Source of the DNA: Pedobacter steynii
GTDB lineage: Bacteria > Bacteroidota > Bacteroidia > Sphingobacteriales > Sphingobacteriaceae
Reading direction: 5' to 3'
DNA: 64,000 nucleotides
NCBI RefSeq assembly: GCF_001721645.1
Contig: NZ_CP017141.1
Span: 4,650,001-4,714,000 of the forward strand
The notes under the pieces are model-generated. The model searched no databases and was not told where the DNA came from. It saw only the letters and a program-made list of their open reading frames with translations. A program made the translations under genes and the position numbers. Below, piece after piece: positions 26,691 to 34,339 of this stretch (within the stretch, counting starts at the first letter, position 1; every line of letters begins with the position of its first letter).

Positions 26691-27125
26691 ATGAAACAAA
26701 GGATCATATTAGCAGCAGGCCTGCTTTTTTCAGGCCTTACTTACGCACAGGATATTCCGGTAAAAGATGTGCCTTCAGTAGTACTTAACACTTTCAATAA
26801 AACATTTCCACAGGCAGTTAAAGTAGAGTGGGAGATGAAAGGAGAGCTATTTAATGCGGATTTCGATATCAGCAGAAGAGACCATGAAGTATGGTTGAAC
26901 AATAAAGGTGCGATCGTTAAATACAAAAAAGAGATCCGCTCCAGAGAGTTGCCTGCAGCGGTAGCCAATAGCATTAAAAAGAACTTTAAAGGATTCAGGA
27001 TTGATGATGTAGATAAGTTTGAAGAAGAAAAACAATTCTTTTATAAGGTAGAATTGAAAACCCTGCGTGAAGAGAAAAAAGTAGTTTTTGATGCACAGGG
27101 AAAACTGAGCAATAGAATTTTATAA
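26691..27125 (+). CDS. Secreted PepSY-like (DUF2874) protein
   Basis: A 144-residue protein with a signal peptide (cleavage after LTYAQD). The mature part holds two PepSY-like repeats: PSVVLNTFNKTFPQAVKVEW and, later, AVANSIKKNFKGFRIDDVDK, each followed by a strand pair (FNADFDISRRDHEVWLNNKG split). PepSY-like proteins sit in the periplasm and are thought to inhibit or sense peptidases or bind metals. The gene is 87 bases after the kinase and 25 bases before a second gene of the same kind; regulation by the neighbouring two-component system is inferred. Confidence 0.8.
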   Translation: MKQRIILAAGLLFSGLTYAQDIPVKDVPSVVLNTFNKTFPQAVKVEWEMKGELFNADFDISRRDHEVWLNNKGAIVKYKKEIRSRELPAAVANSIKKNFKGFRIDDVDKFEEEKQFFYKVELKTLREEKKVVFDAQGKLSNRIL

Positions 27126-27150
27126 CCCCCCCCCTAAAAAAAATAAGAAT

Positions 27151-27603
27151 ATGAAATCATTTAAAAGAGGGTTTGTTGCCCTTAGTATGGCATTGGCTTT
27201 TACCCTGACTTTGTCCAGCTGTGATAAAGACGATGATGTGGTTGTTCCGGAAACAGAGCTTTCTGCAGGAGCTAAAGCTTATGTAAATACGCATTTCAGT
27301 GGTGTGGCAATTTCACAGATCATCAAAGATAAAGAAGGATTAAGTCATGAGTACGAGGTGATCCTCGCCAATGGTGTGAAACTGGAATTCAACGCAAATG
27401 GAGAAGTGGAAAGTATTAAAAGCTTAAAACAGCTGCCAGATAGTGTGATTCCGGCAAAGATTCTGACTTATGTGAAAGCGAATTATCCTGCTGAACAGAT
27501 TACAGAATGGGAATCAGATGTAAATGATCAGGAAGTTCAGCTAACCAGCGGAATGGAATTGAAATTCAGCAAAGCAGGTGATTTTTTAAGAATTGATATT
27601 TAA
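27151..27603 (+). CDS. PepSY-like (DUF2874) lipoprotein
   Basis: A 150-residue lipoprotein: the signal peptide ends in the lipobox TLSSC (Cys near residue 24), then an acidic linker (DKDDDVVVPETE) and two PepSY-like repeats (AKAYVNTHFSGVAISQIIKD and AKILTYVKANYPAEQITEWE). It is related to the preceding gene but membrane-anchored. The gap between the two genes (27126-27150) contains nine C followed by a T and eight A. A strong stem-loop follows it. Confidence 0.8.
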   Translation: MKSFKRGFVALSMALAFTLTLSSCDKDDDVVVPETELSAGAKAYVNTHFSGVAISQIIKDKEGLSHEYEVILANGVKLEFNANGEVESIKSLKQLPDSVIPAKILTYVKANYPAEQITEWESDVNDQEVQLTSGMELKFSKAGDFLRIDI

Positions 27604-27626
27604 AAAAAAACTTTCGTTTGAAATGT

Positions 27627-27662
27627 AATACGCCATCCTGAATCAGTTCAGGATGGCGTATT
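27627..27662. terminator. Bidirectional terminator hairpin
   Basis: A perfect inverted repeat with arms 27629-27642 and 27647-27660 (14 bp, loop TCAG), extending by A-T pairs at 27627-27628. T-rich sequence follows on the plus strand (TTGTTGTTTA). It lies between the converging PepSY-like lipoprotein gene and the M56 gene and can end transcription from both. Confidence 0.8.
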
Positions 27663-27667
27663 GTTGT

Positions 27668-28804
27668 TTAACAGTTTTCCTTACCTTTTTGGCCTTTAGC
27701 CGGTGGAGGAGGAGGAGGTCCGAATTTTATCGTTTTTGAAGGTTCCATCGGTGGAGGTGGTGGTGCTTTAGTTGATGAGGCGGGCTCTACCGGTGGGGCT
27801 GGCGGTGGGGGTGGCGGCGCCTTAAAACCTGTTTTATGCACCCATTTCCTGGTCTTTTTCTGATCAGCCTTTGCACTTTTCTTAACCGAATCCTGAGGCC
27901 TGATGGTGGTAATCACTACTTTTTCCGGATAGAAATCCAGAAGACCATAATCCTTGGTGAAAGCCATTGTAGAGGTGCAAAGCATTCCTCCGATAAGCGG
28001 CAGTGCCAACAGGAGCTTGAGCCTTGCCCTACCCGTTGATTTTTCCTTGTTTAACATATTGATCCTTTGTTTTAGTATGGATTGATTAAAGATTTGGTTA
28101 CTCAGTTGTTTGGTACTGGTTCCGAATGAATTTCTGATCAGAAAGAGGGCGTAATCGTGTTTCCTGATGTCTTCTTTGGTAGTCAGTTCGTCCGCAATAT
28201 ATTCGTGCAACAGCTTGATGTCTTTCTTGATCAGGTAGCTGATCGGGTTGAACCAGCTTAGGATCTGGATAAGTTCAAAAAATAAGATGTCAATACTATG
28301 CCCTTGCCGGATGTGAATCATTTCATGTTTCAGAATGGTTTCTTTTTCTAAAATATCTGGTTGGATAAACAGCAGGTTAAAGAAAGAGAAAGCGGCGGTG
28401 CCCTGATCAATCGGTACATAAATTACCTGACCATCGCGATGTCTTTCTGTTTTTCTGGAAAGCATGATGATGTGAAAAAGATCTCTGAATAGTTTTAAGG
28501 AAAAACCAAGTGCAACCAGGATATAGAGGGTGCTGATCCCTGATTTAAGCAGCTGGTCATTGGAAACGGCCGTCAGTCCGGAAAGCTCCGTCATCGTGCC
28601 AGAATCATATCCTGTGCCCTGGAAAAGATGGTTCAGGTAACCAATTTGCAGAACCGGCAGGATGAAAGCCAGAAGGGTAGTGCCGATCAGAAAATACCGG
28701 TTTATGGTATAGAATGTTTCTTTGTGAAAGAGCAGACGATAACAGCCATAAAATATAGCCAGGTATAAATTGGCTTCCAGGAGATAGTACAACCAGTTCA
28801 TCAT
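27668..28804 (-). CDS. M56 (BlaR1-like) metallopeptidase with proline-rich tail
   Basis: A 378-residue membrane protease. Helices lie at about residues 4-22, 34-54 and 91-110; the zinc site is KHEMIHIRQGH (His160, Glu161, His164) and the third ligand is in LHEYIADE (Glu near 206). A helix near 263-282 precedes a periplasmic tail rich in runs of proline (from about residue 324) with no TonB or penicillin-binding domain. It should inactivate the BlaI protein encoded by the preceding gene, with which it overlaps by four bases. The sensing role of the proline-rich tail, which could reach the peptidoglycan or outer membrane, is a guess. Confidence 0.9.
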   Translation of the reverse strand: MMNWLYYLLEANLYLAIFYGCYRLLFHKETFYTINRYFLIGTTLLAFILPVLQIGYLNHLFQGTGYDSGTMTELSGLTAVSNDQLLKSGISTLYILVALGFSLKLFRDLFHIIMLSRKTERHRDGQVIYVPIDQGTAAFSFFNLLFIQPDILEKETILKHEMIHIRQGHSIDILFFELIQILSWFNPISYLIKKDIKLLHEYIADELTTKEDIRKHDYALFLIRNSFGTSTKQLSNQIFNQSILKQRINMLNKEKSTGRARLKLLLALPLIGGMLCTSTMAFTKDYGLLDFYPEKVVITTIRPQDSVKKSAKADQKKTRKWVHKTGFKAPPPPPPAPPVEPASSTKAPPPPPMEPSKTIKFGPPPPPPAKGQKGKENC

Positions 28805-29169
28805 TTCTTATTTTTAAGTTTTTCCGCGAGTTGGATGAGTTCGTCGAGTTCCTCCAGGTCCATATTTTTTTCCTTTACCAGGAAAGAAACAAGGCTCTGA
28901 TAGGAGTTTTCAAAGTAATTATTCATGACCTTATCAAAGGCAAAGTGTTTATACTCGGCTTCGGTAATCAACGGAAAATAAATATGTGTGTTCCCTATGG
29001 CTTTATGATCAATAAACCCCTTTCCTTCCAGGACCCGGATGACGGTAGAAACGGTATTGTAAGCTGGTTTCGGGGGAGCCATTTTTTCAATGACATCCTT
29101 TGTTAAACCTTCTTTTATTTCCCATAAAATCAACATCACCTGTTCTTCTGCTTTTGTAAGTTCTCTCAT
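28801..29169 (-). CDS. BlaI/MecI/CopY-family repressor
   Basis: A 122-residue winged-helix repressor with the family N-terminus LTKAEEQVMLILWEIKEGL, recognition segment PKPAYNTVSTVIRVLEGKGF, wing IGNTHIYFPLIT and a helical dimerisation tail. It is the first gene of a two-gene operon with the M56 protease. Two tandem operator-like repeats lie directly over its promoter (29197-29240), so it is probably autoregulated. The sequence of these operators differs from the palindrome at the other blaI gene in this window. Confidence 0.93.
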   Translation of the reverse strand: MRELTKAEEQVMLILWEIKEGLTKDVIEKMAPPKPAYNTVSTVIRVLEGKGFIDHKAIGNTHIYFPLITEAEYKHFAFDKVMNNYFENSYQSLVSFLVKEKNMDLEELDELIQLAEKLKNKK

Positions 29170-29196
29170 TTTATCCGCTTAATATTTAACGTTAAT

Positions 29197-29240
29197 TAAA
29201 GATACTACTATTTTTATAGTTTGCAAACTATTTTTGTAGT
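29197..29240 (-). promoter_or_regulatory. blaI promoter with two tandem operators
   Basis: On the minus strand TTTG (29227-29224) and TATCTTTA (29204-29197) form a -33/-7 pair with 19 bases between. Two 14-bp near-palindromes, read on the plus strand as ACTATTTTTATAGT (29207-29220) and ACTATTTTTGTAGT (29227-29240), are spaced exactly 20 bases apart. The first occupies the -33/-7 spacer and the second extends upstream from the -33 box. The arrangement is what a dimeric BlaI repressor needs. Confidence 0.6.
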
Positions 29241-29321
29241 TTGCTTGCAAATTGTTGTATAATAATGATTAACGCTTGTTTAGAAACGAGTATAAAGTGG
29301 AAAAGAAAGAAGGGGTGTTTT

Positions 29322-30638
29322 TTAGAGCGCAGGAAATATTAAGCTGAAGGTAGTTCCCTCATTCACTTTTGATTTTACCCTGATTTCAATTCCATGATAT
29401 AGGGTAATGCTTTTTACAATAGAAAGACCAAGTCCATAGCCTACATTTTCGGTCAGATTAGCTTTTCGGAACCGGTCAAATATGAAATCGAGGTCTTCTT
29501 CCGCAATTCCAATTCCTGTGTCCTGAATGGTAATGACATAATTTTTTCCTTCAGGAAACTCATCTGTAATCAGGATACTTCCCTGATTTACATTATATTT
29601 TATCGCATTATTGATGAGGTTATAGAAAAGCTGGAATAAAAGGTCCTGGTTAACATCTTTGAGCAACCGGTCTTCTTTTAGGCGGATGTCCATCTCCAGT
29701 TCTTTTTCTGACAGGCGATGGCTGATCTCTTCCATCACTTCATGGATAATTTTGGAAGGTTTTACATGCGCAGATTTCACAAATTGCTGGTTTTCAATTC
29801 TGGAGATCAGCAGGAGGGAGTTAGAAATTTTCTTGAGCCTGCTGAGGGTCTTCATCATTTCTACAATACGGAGAACCACATTTTCAGGAAGCTGTTCATC
29901 TCCCAACAGGTTTTCCATCTTATTCTGAAGAATGCTGATCGGGGTCATGAGCTCATGTGAAGCGTTTGCAGTAAACTCACGTTCTTTTTCAAAGGCCTCG
30001 TTGATCTGGTCCATCAGCTGGATTAAAGATTCATCCAGATATTTAAAATCCTGTGTAGAGGTAGGTACCGGAGGGGAATAATCTTTGAATGGAAACTTCC
30101 TGTTGATCAGTTTACTTTTGATGATTTTGCCTAAAGGTCTGATGAGGGCCCTGGTAAAGATCAGGTCGAAAAGAAGGGTCAGTGCAATCAGGCCCATGAG
30201 CACATACAAAGCAATCCTTTGGAGTGGCTTATTATATTGGTTAATACTGGCAGTAGTTTTTCCAATCTCCAGCAGGTAATTTTTGGATCCGAAGTTAAAG
30301 GTATGCATCAGAATCCGGTAGTTGAGGGTATCTCTTTCTACTACCCGCTGTGCTGTTTTGATGGTATCGATCAGACTTTTTGCAGCAGCAGGTTCCAATG
30401 CAATATACTCTTCTTTAAGCATGGTGTAACTACCATAACTATCGTCCCCCTGCAGGTAATGATCGATCCCGTTTTTATGAATGATATTGATCACCTTGGC
30501 CTGTTGCCGGCGTAAGGAATAATTGGTGTATTCAGAAACAATACTGTCTACAAGAAAAGGAAGGGAAATGACAAAAAGTAATACCACTGCCAGCTTGGAG
30601 CTCGTGATGAACAGGATTAATTTCGATGATAACTTCAT
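29322..30638 (-). CDS. Sensor histidine kinase
   Basis: A 438-residue membrane kinase with helices at about residues 12-32 and 141-162, a periplasmic sensor between them, the phosphoacceptor His228 in TANASHELMTP, and a complete ATPase domain (N box YNLINNAIKYN, G1 DTGIGI, F box FDRF, G2 GYGLGLSIVK). It starts directly after the stop codon of the response regulator gene (no gap) and is the last gene of a three-gene operon with that regulator and a small basic secreted protein. The likely output is the divergent pair of secreted proteins at 31837 and 32499. Confidence 0.92.
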   Translation of the reverse strand: MKLSSKLILFITSSKLAVVLLFVISLPFLVDSIVSEYTNYSLRRQQAKVINIIHKNGIDHYLQGDDSYGSYTMLKEEYIALEPAAAKSLIDTIKTAQRVVERDTLNYRILMHTFNFGSKNYLLEIGKTTASINQYNKPLQRIALYVLMGLIALTLLFDLIFTRALIRPLGKIIKSKLINRKFPFKDYSPPVPTSTQDFKYLDESLIQLMDQINEAFEKEREFTANASHELMTPISILQNKMENLLGDEQLPENVVLRIVEMMKTLSRLKKISNSLLLISRIENQQFVKSAHVKPSKIIHEVMEEISHRLSEKELEMDIRLKEDRLLKDVNQDLLFQLFYNLINNAIKYNVNQGSILITDEFPEGKNYVITIQDTGIGIAEEDLDFIFDRFRKANLTENVGYGLGLSIVKSITLYHGIEIRVKSKVNEGTTFSLIFPAL

Positions 30639-31313
30639 TTACTTCTTTATTCTGTAACCCACGCCCCGCACGGTTTCAAGGAAATCTGTGGGCGCCCAGG
30701 CATTTAGTTTTTTTCTGATGTTCTTGATGTGCGCATCAATATAATTGGAATCGTAGTCATCATCGGCAAAAGTGCCCCAGATGTGTTCACTAAGCTGCAT
30801 CCTGGTCAGCACCCGGTTGTTGTGTAAAAAGAGGTAACTCAATAGGTCAAACTCTTTTCTGGACAATTCAATCTGGTTTTCCTTAAAAAGAATCAGTCTT
30901 TTTTGCAGGTCTACATTGAAATCGCCCAGCGGCAGCAACTCTTCTTTAACATTGAATTTACGACGGGCAATGGCCTGCATTCTGGATTGAAGTTCCAGTA
31001 AAGAAAAAGGCTTGGGTAGGTAATCATCTGCACCCAGATCCAGTCCGGCGATACGGTCTTCCAGGTTTCCACGGGCAGTAAGAATAATATATGCTGCGTC
31101 AGGATTGTATTTTTTTGCTTTTGGAAGCAGGCTCAGGCCATCTCCATCAGGCAAACCGAGGTCCAGCAGAATGAAATCATAACTGTTGATTTCCATCTTT
31201 TCCAGTCCGTCTTTTATGGTATGGGCAAGGTCGCAGATATAAAAAGCCTTTTTCAGGAAGTCTTCCATTTCATAGGCCAGGGTTTTTTCGTCTTCAACAA
31301 TCAGAACTTTCAT
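30639..31313 (-). CDS. OmpR-family response regulator
   Basis: A 224-residue regulator with phosphoacceptor Asp51 (FILLDLGLPDGDG), the acidic pair VEDEK, KPF motif (DDYLPKPFSLLEL) and an OmpR winged-helix domain ending VRGVGYRIKK. It is nine bases after the small basic protein gene and abuts the kinase gene. Paired 11-base-spaced repeats in the upstream region (31719-31780) fit binding of tandem dimers by an OmpR-type protein and could serve both its own operon and the divergent one. Confidence 0.93.
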   Translation of the reverse strand: MKVLIVEDEKTLAYEMEDFLKKAFYICDLAHTIKDGLEKMEINSYDFILLDLGLPDGDGLSLLPKAKKYNPDAAYIILTARGNLEDRIAGLDLGADDYLPKPFSLLELQSRMQAIARRKFNVKEELLPLGDFNVDLQKRLILFKENQIELSRKEFDLLSYLFLHNNRVLTRMQLSEHIWGTFADDDYDSNYIDAHIKNIRKKLNAWAPTDFLETVRGVGYRIKK

Positions 31314-31322
31314 AACCCTGTC

Positions 31323-31601
31323 TTAATCGTTTCTTCTTTTATTTTCTTTGGAAGGCTTTCCTCTTTTTTCAGGTTTAACTTCTCCAGGTTTTTCCTGTCT
31401 CCTGGATTGAGGGACCTCTTTGACATCAGGCTTTCTGTCTTCTTTGCCTCGTTCCTGTTTTTTACCTCTTCTGTCCTGATAAGGATTCTCTAAGGAAATC
31501 AGGGATGTAGGGTGGGTGTCTCTGGCAAAAGTACCTGAGGGAAGCCAGAGAAATAGTATGGCTGCGGTAAATGAACGGAAAAAAATATTAGTGCTCATCA
31601 T
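31323..31601 (-). CDS. Small secreted, highly charged protein
   Basis: A 92-residue protein (ATG 31601 or 31598). A signal peptide (FRSFTAAILFLWLPSGTFA, cleavage near ARDTHP) is followed by about 65 residues made almost wholly of Lys, Arg, Glu, Asp, Pro and Gly (for example KKQERGKEDRKPDV), so it is probably disordered in the periplasm. No family is recognised. It is the first gene of the operon with the response regulator and kinase, nine bases apart, which suggests an accessory or feedback role in that signalling system. Confidence 0.6.
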   Translation of the reverse strand: MMSTNIFFRSFTAAILFLWLPSGTFARDTHPTSLISLENPYQDRRGKKQERGKEDRKPDVKEVPQSRRQEKPGEVKPEKRGKPSKENKRRND

Positions 31602-31615
31602 GTAAATATATGGAA

Positions 31616-31639
31616 AGTTTGCCTCTTCCGAGGCAAACT
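31616..31639. repeat. Inverted repeat at the start of the signalling operon
   Basis: Perfect 10-bp arms at 31616-31625 and 31630-31639 (AGTTTGCCTC and its complement) with a TTCC loop. On the minus strand the first arm includes TTAGTTTG, close to a -7 TAnnTTTG box, and the repeat ends about 15 bases before the ATG at 31601. There is no T-run on the minus side, so an operator is more likely than a terminator. Confidence 0.45.
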
Positions 31640-31718
31640 AACACTCCCTCACTTAAAACATTGTGTGTTTTATTATCTGCGCCACTCTAATTGAATGATA
31701 CGAAGATGAGGACCGAAG

Positions 31719-31780
31719 ATGAAATTAAGATGAAAAAGAAAAATAAATTAAATAATTCTAAAATTTCATGTTGATTTCAT
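31719..31780. promoter_or_regulatory. Paired direct-repeat half-sites for an OmpR-type regulator
   Basis: GATGAAA occurs at 31718-31724 and 31729-31735 (11 bases apart); in the opposite orientation TTTCAT occurs at 31764-31769 and 31775-31780, also 11 bases apart. The outer parts are extended: GAAGATGAAAT at 31715-31725 is exactly complementary to 31774-31784. Two half-sites one helical turn apart is the standard OmpR-family layout; here two such sites face the two divergent operons. A further GAAGATGA copy lies at 31702. Confidence 0.55.
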
Positions 31781-31836
31781 CTTCAGTATAGAGATTTGAT
31801 TTAACAACACACAAATGAAACATTAAAAACAGGGTT

Positions 31837-32442
31837 ATGAAAAAGTTAATAGTATTAGGATTGCTCGGTATAATAGGATGGATGCCATTCCGCGCTGAAG
31901 CACAAGTCAGCATCAGCTTAAATATTGGTTCACAACCTTTATGGGGACCAGTGGGATACGATTATGTAGATAATTATTATTTACCTGATATTGAATGTTA
32001 TTATAATGTACCCAGACGTCAGTTTATTTATCTGGACAATAGCAGATGGATCTATTCTTCTTCATTGCCATCGAGATACAGAGGTTATGATTTATATAGC
32101 GGATATAAGGTAGTCGTGAATTCCAGAGATCCGTATCGTCATTTTGAGCGCGACCGTGTGAGCTATGCCAGGTATAGAAATGTAAGAAATCAGCGGGTGA
32201 TCAGGTATAGTGATGATTCCAGGTACTATGTGATTAAAGGTCATCCACACGGAAGATCATATGGAAGAGGAAGAGACAGGGATGATAGAGATCATGGCAA
32301 CTGGAGAGGACGCGACAGGGATGATGACCGCAGAGGTGGTTATGGAAGAGGCAGAGACAGAGATGACGACAGAGGTCATGGAAGAGGTGACAGGGACAAC
32401 GGAAAAGGCCATGGCAGAGGTCACGGTAGAGGTAGAGATTAA
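31837..32442 (+). CDS. Secreted WGPVGYD protein with Arg/Asp/Gly-rich tail
   Basis: A 201-residue secreted protein. The signal peptide MKKLIVLGLLGIIGWMPFRA is followed by a conserved domain of about 110 residues rich in Tyr and Arg (QPLWGPVGYDYVDNYYLPDI, RQFIYLDNSRWIYSSSLP, YSGYKVVVN, YYVIKGHPHG). The last 60 residues are RGRDRDD/GHGRG repeats. I know this domain type from Pedobacter-like genomes only as unnamed proteins. A paralogue follows 56 bases downstream. Divergence from a two-component operon with paired regulator sites suggests it is induced by that system, perhaps under envelope stress; the tail could bind polyanions or metals, which is inference. Confidence 0.65.
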   Translation: MKKLIVLGLLGIIGWMPFRAEAQVSISLNIGSQPLWGPVGYDYVDNYYLPDIECYYNVPRRQFIYLDNSRWIYSSSLPSRYRGYDLYSGYKVVVNSRDPYRHFERDRVSYARYRNVRNQRVIRYSDDSRYYVIKGHPHGRSYGRGRDRDDRDHGNWRGRDRDDDRRGGYGRGRDRDDDRGHGRGDRDNGKGHGRGHGRGRD

Positions 32443-32498
32443 ACCCTTAAAATTGAGTATATTTAAATATAAAAACACATCTATAAAACACATCAACC

Positions 32499-32999
32499 AT
32501 GAAAAAGTTAATCATAATAGGTCTGCTCGGAATTATAGGGATGATTCCCTACCGTGCGGCGGCGCAAATCAGCGTTAATGTAAACATAGGTTCCCAGCCT
32601 TTATGGGGACCGGTAGGATATGATCATGTAGACTATTACTATCTGCCGGATATTGAAAGTTATTATTCTGTGCCTAAACGACAGTTTATTTACATGGATA
32701 ATGGCAGGTGGATCTTTTCAACGTCATTGCCAACCAGATATAGAAGCTATAACTTATACAACGGGTATAAAGTAGTGGTGAATTCGTACGACAACTTTAA
32801 TTCGGATAGAGTAAGGTATGCTAAATATAAAAAGGTACGTACACAGAAGGTGATCAAATACAGTAATGATTCCAGATATTACGTAGTAAAAGGCCATCCG
32901 CATGGAATGCCTCCCGGACAAGCTAAAAAATATTATGGCAAGGATAAAGGGAAATGGGATAAAGGGCATGACAAAGGTCATGGCAAAGGAAAGCATTAA
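32499..32999 (+). CDS. Secreted WGPVGYD protein, paralogue with short tail
   Basis: A 166-residue paralogue of the preceding gene with the same signal peptide type (LIIIGLLGIIGMIPYRAAAQ) and domain (QPLWGPVGYDHVDYYYLPDI, RQFIYMDNGRWIFSTSLP, YNGYKVVVN, YYVVKGHPHG). The tail is shorter and Lys/Gly/His-rich (KGHDKGHGKGKH) instead of Arg/Asp-rich. The two genes probably arose by tandem duplication and are co-transcribed, since a terminator is found only after the second. Function unknown. Confidence 0.65.
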   Translation: MKKLIIIGLLGIIGMIPYRAAAQISVNVNIGSQPLWGPVGYDHVDYYYLPDIESYYSVPKRQFIYMDNGRWIFSTSLPTRYRSYNLYNGYKVVVNSYDNFNSDRVRYAKYKKVRTQKVIKYSNDSRYYVVKGHPHGMPPGQAKKYYGKDKGKWDKGHDKGHGKGKH

Positions 33000-33015
33000 T
33001 ACACACAAAAAGCCA

Positions 33016-33050
33016 AACCGGGCCCTCCATATCATTTGGAGGGCCCGGTT
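33016..33050. terminator. Bidirectional terminator hairpin
   Basis: Arms 33016-33029 and 33037-33050 pair perfectly (14 bp, G/C-rich core GGGCCCTCC, loop of 7 bases) and are followed by eight T on the plus strand. It separates the secreted paralogues from the converging DUF4397 gene. Confidence 0.85.
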
Positions 33051-33059
33051 TTTTTTGAT

Positions 33060-33770
33060 TTATTTATTGGTGATCAGTTTGACCATGATCCTGGGATCCA
33101 TTCCAGTTGGATTTACCAGGCCGATGCTCAACACGGTATAAATGCCGCCGGCCTTTATTTCTGTTTCGGCTAATTCTGCCTTCAAGGGACTGGCTGTCTT
33201 ATCTTTAATCTGGAAGATGTATTTCTTAGGTTCTATTTCGATGAAATCGCCTATTGCTTTGTAAGCCTTACCGGTAACCAGTGCCGCGCCATCTTTCACC
33301 GCAAGGTCAAGGGCTGGGGCATCCGGAGAAAGGTTAATGAACCTGATTAAAGCTTTAGTAGTTGGTAAGGCACTCACCTCATCACTGGCAATCAAAATGT
33401 CTAGTTTTGGTTCTTTATCAATGAGAAACAGCGAATAACCTTTCTTATCCTCCAAGATGATTTTTTTGGTAACAAGACTTTCCGTACTGCCGGCAGTTGT
33501 AAATTTGATGGTGCTTTCGCCGGTATTGAGCCTGATGTAGGGAAGGGGACCACCAAAAGGTAAAGGACCCGGATTTGCTTTGCCTCCGTTTATATATACG
33601 TTATAGGTACCGGGACTGGCTGAAGTATTGACTACCATTAAGGAAGAAGATTCGGGAACAGGTGTTTCCTTTGTGGAGCAGGATGCCAGCATTAAAGTAC
33701 TCAGACCGAATAAAGAGGCGGTCATTAATCTGAAAAGATTGAGGGGCTTGTTTTTTGTAAAGAGTTCCAT
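33060..33770 (-). CDS. DUF4397 lipoprotein
   Basis: A 236-residue lipoprotein: the signal peptide ends in LMLASC (Cys near residue 30). The mature protein contains the DUF4397 pattern, VVNTSASPGTYNVYINGG in the first half and LIRFINLSPDAPALDLAVKD in the second, each opening a beta-sandwich repeat, and ends in an AGGIYTVLSIGLVNP strand. DUF4397 proteins are surface or periplasmic beta proteins of unknown role. The gene stands alone between a terminator and rpiB. Confidence 0.8.
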   Translation of the reverse strand: MELFTKNKPLNLFRLMTASLFGLSTLMLASCSTKETPVPESSSLMVVNTSASPGTYNVYINGGKANPGPLPFGGPLPYIRLNTGESTIKFTTAGSTESLVTKKIILEDKKGYSLFLIDKEPKLDILIASDEVSALPTTKALIRFINLSPDAPALDLAVKDGAALVTGKAYKAIGDFIEIEPKKYIFQIKDKTASPLKAELAETEIKAGGIYTVLSIGLVNPTGMDPRIMVKLITNK

Positions 33771-33890
33771 ATTAGGGTATGAGGGGTTTAAATATTATCG
33801 ATGCTAAAACGGGTTTGCAGAATGAAACGCTACAGATCAATGACGAAAAAGAAATGAAATTTGTACCTTAGGGATACTTATTTAAACAGT

Positions 33891-34337
33891 ATGAAAGTTA
33901 TTGTAGGTTCAGACCATGCGGGATTCCGCTATAAAACCATTTTAGTTGAGGCGATAAAAGAAAAAGGATATGAAGTCCTTGATTTAGGTACCCAGACCGA
34001 ATCACCCAGTGATTACCCGGATCATGCTGCAGATGTCGCAAAGGCTTTGATCAGCAAGCAGGGGGAACGGGGCATTCTCATCTGCGGAAGTTCCGTAGGG
34101 GTAAGCATTGCCGCAAATAAATTTAAGGGAATCCGCGCGGGAGTTTGTCATGATACCTATTCGGCACACCAGTCTGTAGAGCATGACGATGTTAATATTT
34201 TATGTATCGGAGAGCGGGTGATCGGGATAGAGCTGGCAAAAGATATCGTATTTGCGTTTTTAAAAGCAGCGTTTTCCAATGAGGAACGACACCTGAAACG
34301 TCTGGCGAAAATCTCGGCTATTGAAGCGCAATGGTGA
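33891..34337 (+). CDS. rpiB: Ribose 5-phosphate isomerase B
   Basis: A 148-residue enzyme from ATG 33891 (the frame extends to 33861 but the protein begins MKVIVGSDHAGF). RpiB/LacAB motifs are intact: SDHAGFRYK near the N-terminus, SDYPDHA, the catalytic-Cys loop ILICGSSVGVSIAANK, and HDVNILCIGERV (as EHDDVNILCIGER). It interconverts ribose 5-phosphate and ribulose 5-phosphate in the pentose phosphate pathway. The usual loop GTGIG reads GSSVG here, a mild variation. No operon partner is visible; the following 647 bases lack an ordinary gene. Confidence 0.93.
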   Translation: MKVIVGSDHAGFRYKTILVEAIKEKGYEVLDLGTQTESPSDYPDHAADVAKALISKQGERGILICGSSVGVSIAANKFKGIRAGVCHDTYSAHQSVEHDDVNILCIGERVIGIELAKDIVFAFLKAAFSNEERHLKRLAKISAIEAQW

Positions 34338-34339
34338 GT

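Noticed and set aside
32261..32578. 105-codon acidic frame overlapping the first WGPVGYD gene
   Set aside because: It is the frame-shifted reading of the Arg/Asp/Gly repeat tail and runs into the next gene; composition is an artefact of the repeat.
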